A stretch of DNA of 64,000 bases from the NCBI RefSeq assembly GCF_000241345.1, contig NZ_BAED01000046.1, positions 62,001-126,000 of the forward strand, read 5' to 3'. Below, piece after piece: positions 61,103-64,000 of the stretch. Numbering within the stretch: the stretch's first letter is position 1; each line of letters opens with the position of its first letter. The translations under genes were made by a program, and so were the position numbers. The stretch is from Gordonia amarae NBRC 15530 (lineage in GTDB: Bacteria > Actinomycetota > Actinomycetes > Mycobacteriales > Mycobacteriaceae). The notes beneath the pieces are model-generated. The model did no database searches and was not told the origin of the DNA. It was given only the letters and a program-made list of their open reading frames with translations.

Positions 61103-62485
61103 TCAGGACCCTGCTCCGCGGAACACCGCGCCGACGGTCCGGACGATGATCTTGATGTCGAGCCAGACGCTCCAGTTCTCGATGTAGAAATTGTCGTACA
61201 CGGCCCGGTCGTTGATGCTGGTGTCACCGCGCAGGCCGTGGACGGCCGCCCACCCGGTGAGGCCGACCTCGACGCGGTGCCGGTCGCCGTACCGGGGCAC
61301 CGACGACGCGAATTGTTCGACGAAGTGCGGCCGCTCCGGGCGCGGGCCGACGATCGACATGTCGCCGCAGAGCACGTTCCACAGTTGAGGCAGCTCATCG
61401 ATCGAGGTCTTGCGCAAGAACCGGCCCAGCGGGTAGATCCGGTCGGTGGGCTGCCACTGCGCGTCGGAGGTACCTTCGGGCACCGGCCGCATCGACCGGA
61501 ACTTGAGCATGTCGAACAACCGGCCCCCGCGTCCGATGCGTTTCTGCCGGAAGAGTATCGGCGCACCCGGATCCGACAGGTACACCGCGCACGCGATCAG
61601 CGTCATCGGCAGTGCCAGCACCGCCAGCGCGATTGACACCGCGACCACGTCGAACACGCGCTTGATCTTCCAGTACCAGGTACGCAGGGCGTCACGGCGC
61701 ACCAGCATCAGGGGGATGGTGTGGATGCGGTCCATCGACGGGCTGAGCGAGACGAACTCGTACAGGCGCGGCACGATGTAGATCTCGCAGTCGAGTTCGT
61801 CACACGCCCGCAGCGGCGCCACCATCGCCGAATCGGGCCCGGACGCGAACGACACCAGCACCACGTCGATTCCGTGCTCGGTCGCCTTGGCGCGAATGTC
61901 ATCGACACCGCGTTCGACCCGGACGCCGGTTGCCACGAGTTCGGGCATCGGGTTGTCGCTCACCGCCAGCCGCACGTCCAGCCCGAGCTCGGGCAGCGCG
62001 CGCGTGTTCTCGATCAGCTCGACCGAGACCAGCCCGTCGCCCACCACCATCGTCTGCCTCCGTGCCGCAGGCGACCGGCGGCGCCGACGGCGCACCACTA
62101 TGTAGTACGCGGCGCGAACGATGAACAGTGCCAGGAATACGAGAGCGGCGTAGATCATGGCGCGGACGATCGACACCCCGGGCCGGGAGAACGCGAAGAC
62201 GGTACCGGAGGTGATGATCGACCAGGCCGCCAGGCGGGGCAGGTCATCGAGCGCCGACAGCGTCAGGCGCGGCCGGTAGAGCCCCGCCATTTCGAGTGCC
62301 ACCAAAGTGAGGATCACTCCGCAGACGGATATGAGCTGTGCGGTCAGTCCTTCGTCACCATTGATAAACACCGCGATGACGGCGAGCGTGACGCAATCGA
62401 AAGCCACAAGAAGACTGTCGATACGATTCCGGAATACTGCGGAGAATCCGGAATCGACATGATGCGGACGCGACGGTGCAACCAT
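61103..62485 (-). CDS. Second initiating polyprenyl-phosphate sugar transferase
   Basis: This 460-residue WbaP/WcaJ-like enzyme has about four N-terminal transmembrane helices (FDCVTLAVIAVFIN, LISVCGVILTLVALEMAGLY and following) and a nucleotide-binding-like middle with MVVGDGLVSVELI. The sugar transferase domain has ILFRQKRIGRGG, FDMLKFRSM, TSIDELPQLWNVLCGDMSIVGPRPERP and VEVGLTGWAAVHGLRG. It is distinct from the enzyme at 47611-49146, so two glycans are probably initiated independently. It heads a two-gene unit with the EAL gene. Confidence 0.92.
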   Translation of the reverse strand: MVAPSRPHHVDSGFSAVFRNRIDSLLVAFDCVTLAVIAVFINGDEGLTAQLISVCGVILTLVALEMAGLYRPRLTLSALDDLPRLAAWSIITSGTVFAFSRPGVSIVRAMIYAALVFLALFIVRAAYYIVVRRRRRRSPAARRQTMVVGDGLVSVELIENTRALPELGLDVRLAVSDNPMPELVATGVRVERGVDDIRAKATEHGIDVVLVSFASGPDSAMVAPLRACDELDCEIYIVPRLYEFVSLSPSMDRIHTIPLMLVRRDALRTWYWKIKRVFDVVAVSIALAVLALPMTLIACAVYLSDPGAPILFRQKRIGRGGRLFDMLKFRSMRPVPEGTSDAQWQPTDRIYPLGRFLRKTSIDELPQLWNVLCGDMSIVGPRPERPHFVEQFASSVPRYGDRHRVEVGLTGWAAVHGLRGDTSINDRAVYDNFYIENWSVWLDIKIIVRTVGAVFRGAGS

Positions 62486-62641
62486 CCGATCCTCTTACCT
62501 CCAGCGCACGAGCCGGCCCCCCGGAGTAGACCCTTTACCCGTTAGAATGTCGGCTTGAAAATAACACAGGTACCGCGGACTCGTAATCTGTGGGTCGGCC
62601 CACCGACCGCAGGCGATGACCCACAGCACAGCAGGAGCCCC

Positions 62642-63751
62642 ATGGAGCACGTCGACCCTCTCCCACTACGGACGCGGCCCCGGGCGTCGGTGATCGTCCC
62701 CTGCTACAACTACGGCCGGTTCCTGCCCGACGCCGTCGCCGGCGCGCTTGACCAGCCGGGCGTCGACATCGAAGTGATCATCGCCGACAACGGGTCCACC
62801 GACGACAGCCTGGCCGTCGCCGAACGCCTCGCGGCGGCCGACAGCCGGATCCGGATCCATCGCCGGCCCCACAATATCGACTACCTGGAGAACTTCAACG
62901 CGGGCCTGGCCCTCGCCACCGGCGCCTACGTGCAGGTGCTGTGCGCCGACGACCTGCTCGCCCCCGGCGCGATCAGCCGGGCCGTCGCCGTGATGGAGGA
63001 GCGGGCCGACGTGGTGTTCGTGTACGGCACCTGCCCGACATTCGTCACCGAACCCCGCCGGCAGCCGCGCACCCACGTCCGCGGCTGCACCTACAGCAAC
63101 GGGCGCGACTGGGTGCTGCGGCGATACCGGCATGGCGACAACATCATCCGCCACCCGGAGGTGGTGATGCGTACGTCGGTGCTGCGCGAGATCGGCGGCT
63201 ACGACCCGGCCTTCGGCTATTCCTCCGACCTGCTGCTCTGGATCCGCGCCGCGCTGCGCGGCACCGTCGCCCGGATCGACGGACCCGACCAGGGCTACTA
63301 CCGGATCCACGGGTCCAACCTGCACCTGACCCAGAACGCCGCGGGATGGCTCAAGGACCTGACCGCCAAGCAGGAGGTCTTCGAGGCGGTTCCCGCACTC
63401 GATCCGGATGCCGGGATCACCGCCGCCGACGTCGAGACCGCCCGCCGCGCACTGGCCCGGCGGGCGGCGCAGTACGCGTGCCGCGAGTTCTCGCACACCG
63501 CACCCCAGTCACGTGAGCTCGGTGCCCGTTACGCCGACTACGCCCGGGAACTGTCACCGGCCATCGAGCACTCGGCGCGCTGGCGGTGCATCGATCGGTC
63601 CCGGCGTACCTCCGGCACCGCGATGCCGCGGATGTGGGCGGCCGCGGACGGTCTGCGGCGCCGGGCCGGGCTACTGGGCGGGCTCGAACAATTGGGCGGG
63701 GCAGGGCAGCGGGGCAGGTCGGATGCAATCTCCTGGGAGAGAGGTCGATGA
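62642..63751 (+). CDS. Glycosyltransferase family 2
   Basis: This 369-residue GT-A glycosyltransferase has a GT2 domain in the first 200 residues. It has ASVIVPCYNYGRFLPDAV (about 16-33), IIADNGSTDDS, and the metal-binding ADD in VQVLCADDLLAPGA. It has GYDPAFGYSSDLLLW, and YRIHGSNLHLTQNAAGW near 225-241. AGGAG lies 4 bases before ATG 62642. The frame open upstream to 62555 is less conserved. It is divergent from the sugar transferase and overlaps the next gene, so it belongs to this second glycan locus. Confidence 0.9.
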   Translation: MEHVDPLPLRTRPRASVIVPCYNYGRFLPDAVAGALDQPGVDIEVIIADNGSTDDSLAVAERLAAADSRIRIHRRPHNIDYLENFNAGLALATGAYVQVLCADDLLAPGAISRAVAVMEERADVVFVYGTCPTFVTEPRRQPRTHVRGCTYSNGRDWVLRRYRHGDNIIRHPEVVMRTSVLREIGGYDPAFGYSSDLLLWIRAALRGTVARIDGPDQGYYRIHGSNLHLTQNAAGWLKDLTAKQEVFEAVPALDPDAGITAADVETARRALARRAAQYACREFSHTAPQSRELGARYADYARELSPAIEHSARWRCIDRSRRTSGTAMPRMWAAADGLRRRAGLLGGLEQLGGAGQRGRSDAISWERGR

Positions 63752-64000
63752 TTGCTGCAGCGGCCGGGCAACCGGCCCTCCTCACGCGGATCCTGCGGGT
63801 CCCGCTCGCCCTGATCCTCGCGGCCGCCGTAGTGGCCGGTTGCACCCCCGACGGCGACGGTGCCCGTGCCGTCCAGGTGAACAAGGCCGCCGGCCCGGTG
63901 TGCGGACTCTGGTACGCGATCGGTTCCGCACCCGCCCCGGCCACGATCGCCACCGCGGTGCGCCACAACTCGGTGATCGTTCTCAACGCGTGGGAGCAGG
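63748..64000 (+). CDS. Lipoprotein of unknown function, N-terminal part
   Basis: The frame continues past the right edge; 84 codons are visible. A lipoprotein signal (RVPLALILAAAVVAGC; lipobox VAGC) puts the cysteine near residue 32. The mature part begins TPDGDGARAVQVNKAAGPVCGLWYAIG. It continues with alternating hydrophobic segments (NSVIVLNAWEQ) that could be the start of a TIM-barrel glycoside-hydrolase-like domain, but too little is seen to name it. Its ATG overlaps the stop of the GT2 gene by 4 bases. Confidence 0.75.
   Translation, partial: MIAAAAGQPALLTRILRVPLALILAAAVVAGCTPDGDGARAVQVNKAAGPVCGLWYAIGSAPAPATIATAVRHNSVIVLNAWEQ

Noticed and set aside
63417..63986. Minus-strand frames at the right end
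   Set aside because: Shadows of the GT2 and lipoprotein genes.

Overview
The window is high-GC chromosomal DNA from a mycolic-acid-producing actinomycete (Mycobacteriales). Gene order and families point to Gordonia or a close relative, but the genus is an inference. Supporting signs are an mce lipid-import operon with its MceG/Mkl ATPase, a fused HadA-HadB mycolate dehydratase, MenJ and the menaquinone genes, LGFP cell-wall repeats, and many GTG starts. The first half follows the order of two conserved Mycobacterium tuberculosis blocks (Rv0655 to Rv0634, then Rv0566 to Rv0548).

Region 1 (1-20.0 kb) is mostly housekeeping: mceB'-mceA-yrbEB-yrbEA-mceG; rplL-rplJ with a structured leader; a GH76-like glycosidase; a CocE/NonD hydrolase; small actinobacterial families (TIGR04338, DUF2786); lactate dehydrogenase with a nearby TetR regulator; rplA-rplK-nusG-secE; tRNA-Trp; a secreted DUF4189 protein where hadC sits in mycobacteria; hadAB; rpmG; and tRNA-Met, -Thr and -Tyr.

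Region 2 (20.1-29.3 kb) is yajQ, htpX and respiratory-quinone genes: a long-chain polyprenyl diphosphate synthase, menJ, an MpaB-type oxygenase, menG, a DUF3592 membrane protein, menD and a saccharopine-dehydrogenase-family enoyl reductase.

Region 3 (about 30.0-49.7 kb) is an apparently complete Wzx/Wzy-type exopolysaccharide locus. It has a polyprenyl-phosphate sugar transferase, two GDP-mannose-dehydratase-family enzymes, three glycosyltransferases, a flippase, a polymerase, a Wzz-like protein, two acyltransferases, two secreted clan-A glycosidases (one with an LGFP repeat), two secretory lipases and a YdcF-like protein. It splits a menaquinone-linked gene trio. The left flank has the intact saccharopine-DH-like gene followed by decayed pieces of a thioesterase gene and menB. 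The right flank has a decayed tail of the saccharopine-DH-like gene followed by intact thioesterase and menB. So the trio is duplicated around the locus and has decayed reciprocally, which suggests entry by duplication or homologous recombination rather than by a transposase.

Region 4 (51.6-64.0 kb, running off the window) is a second glycan locus. It makes a CDP-activated 6-deoxy sugar (rfbF, rfbG) and carries two NovU/TylCIII-type C-methyltransferase homologues, a class III aminotransferase, a PIG-L deacetylase and a 3,5-epimerase-like protein. It also has a second initiating sugar transferase, a GT2 enzyme and a lipoprotein. A diguanylate cyclase gene ends one of its operons and an EAL phosphodiesterase gene follows the sugar transferase, so both arms of c-di-GMP turnover appear co-transcribed with glycan synthesis. 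The duplicated trio around the first locus and this c-di-GMP-linked second locus are the most novel parts of the window.
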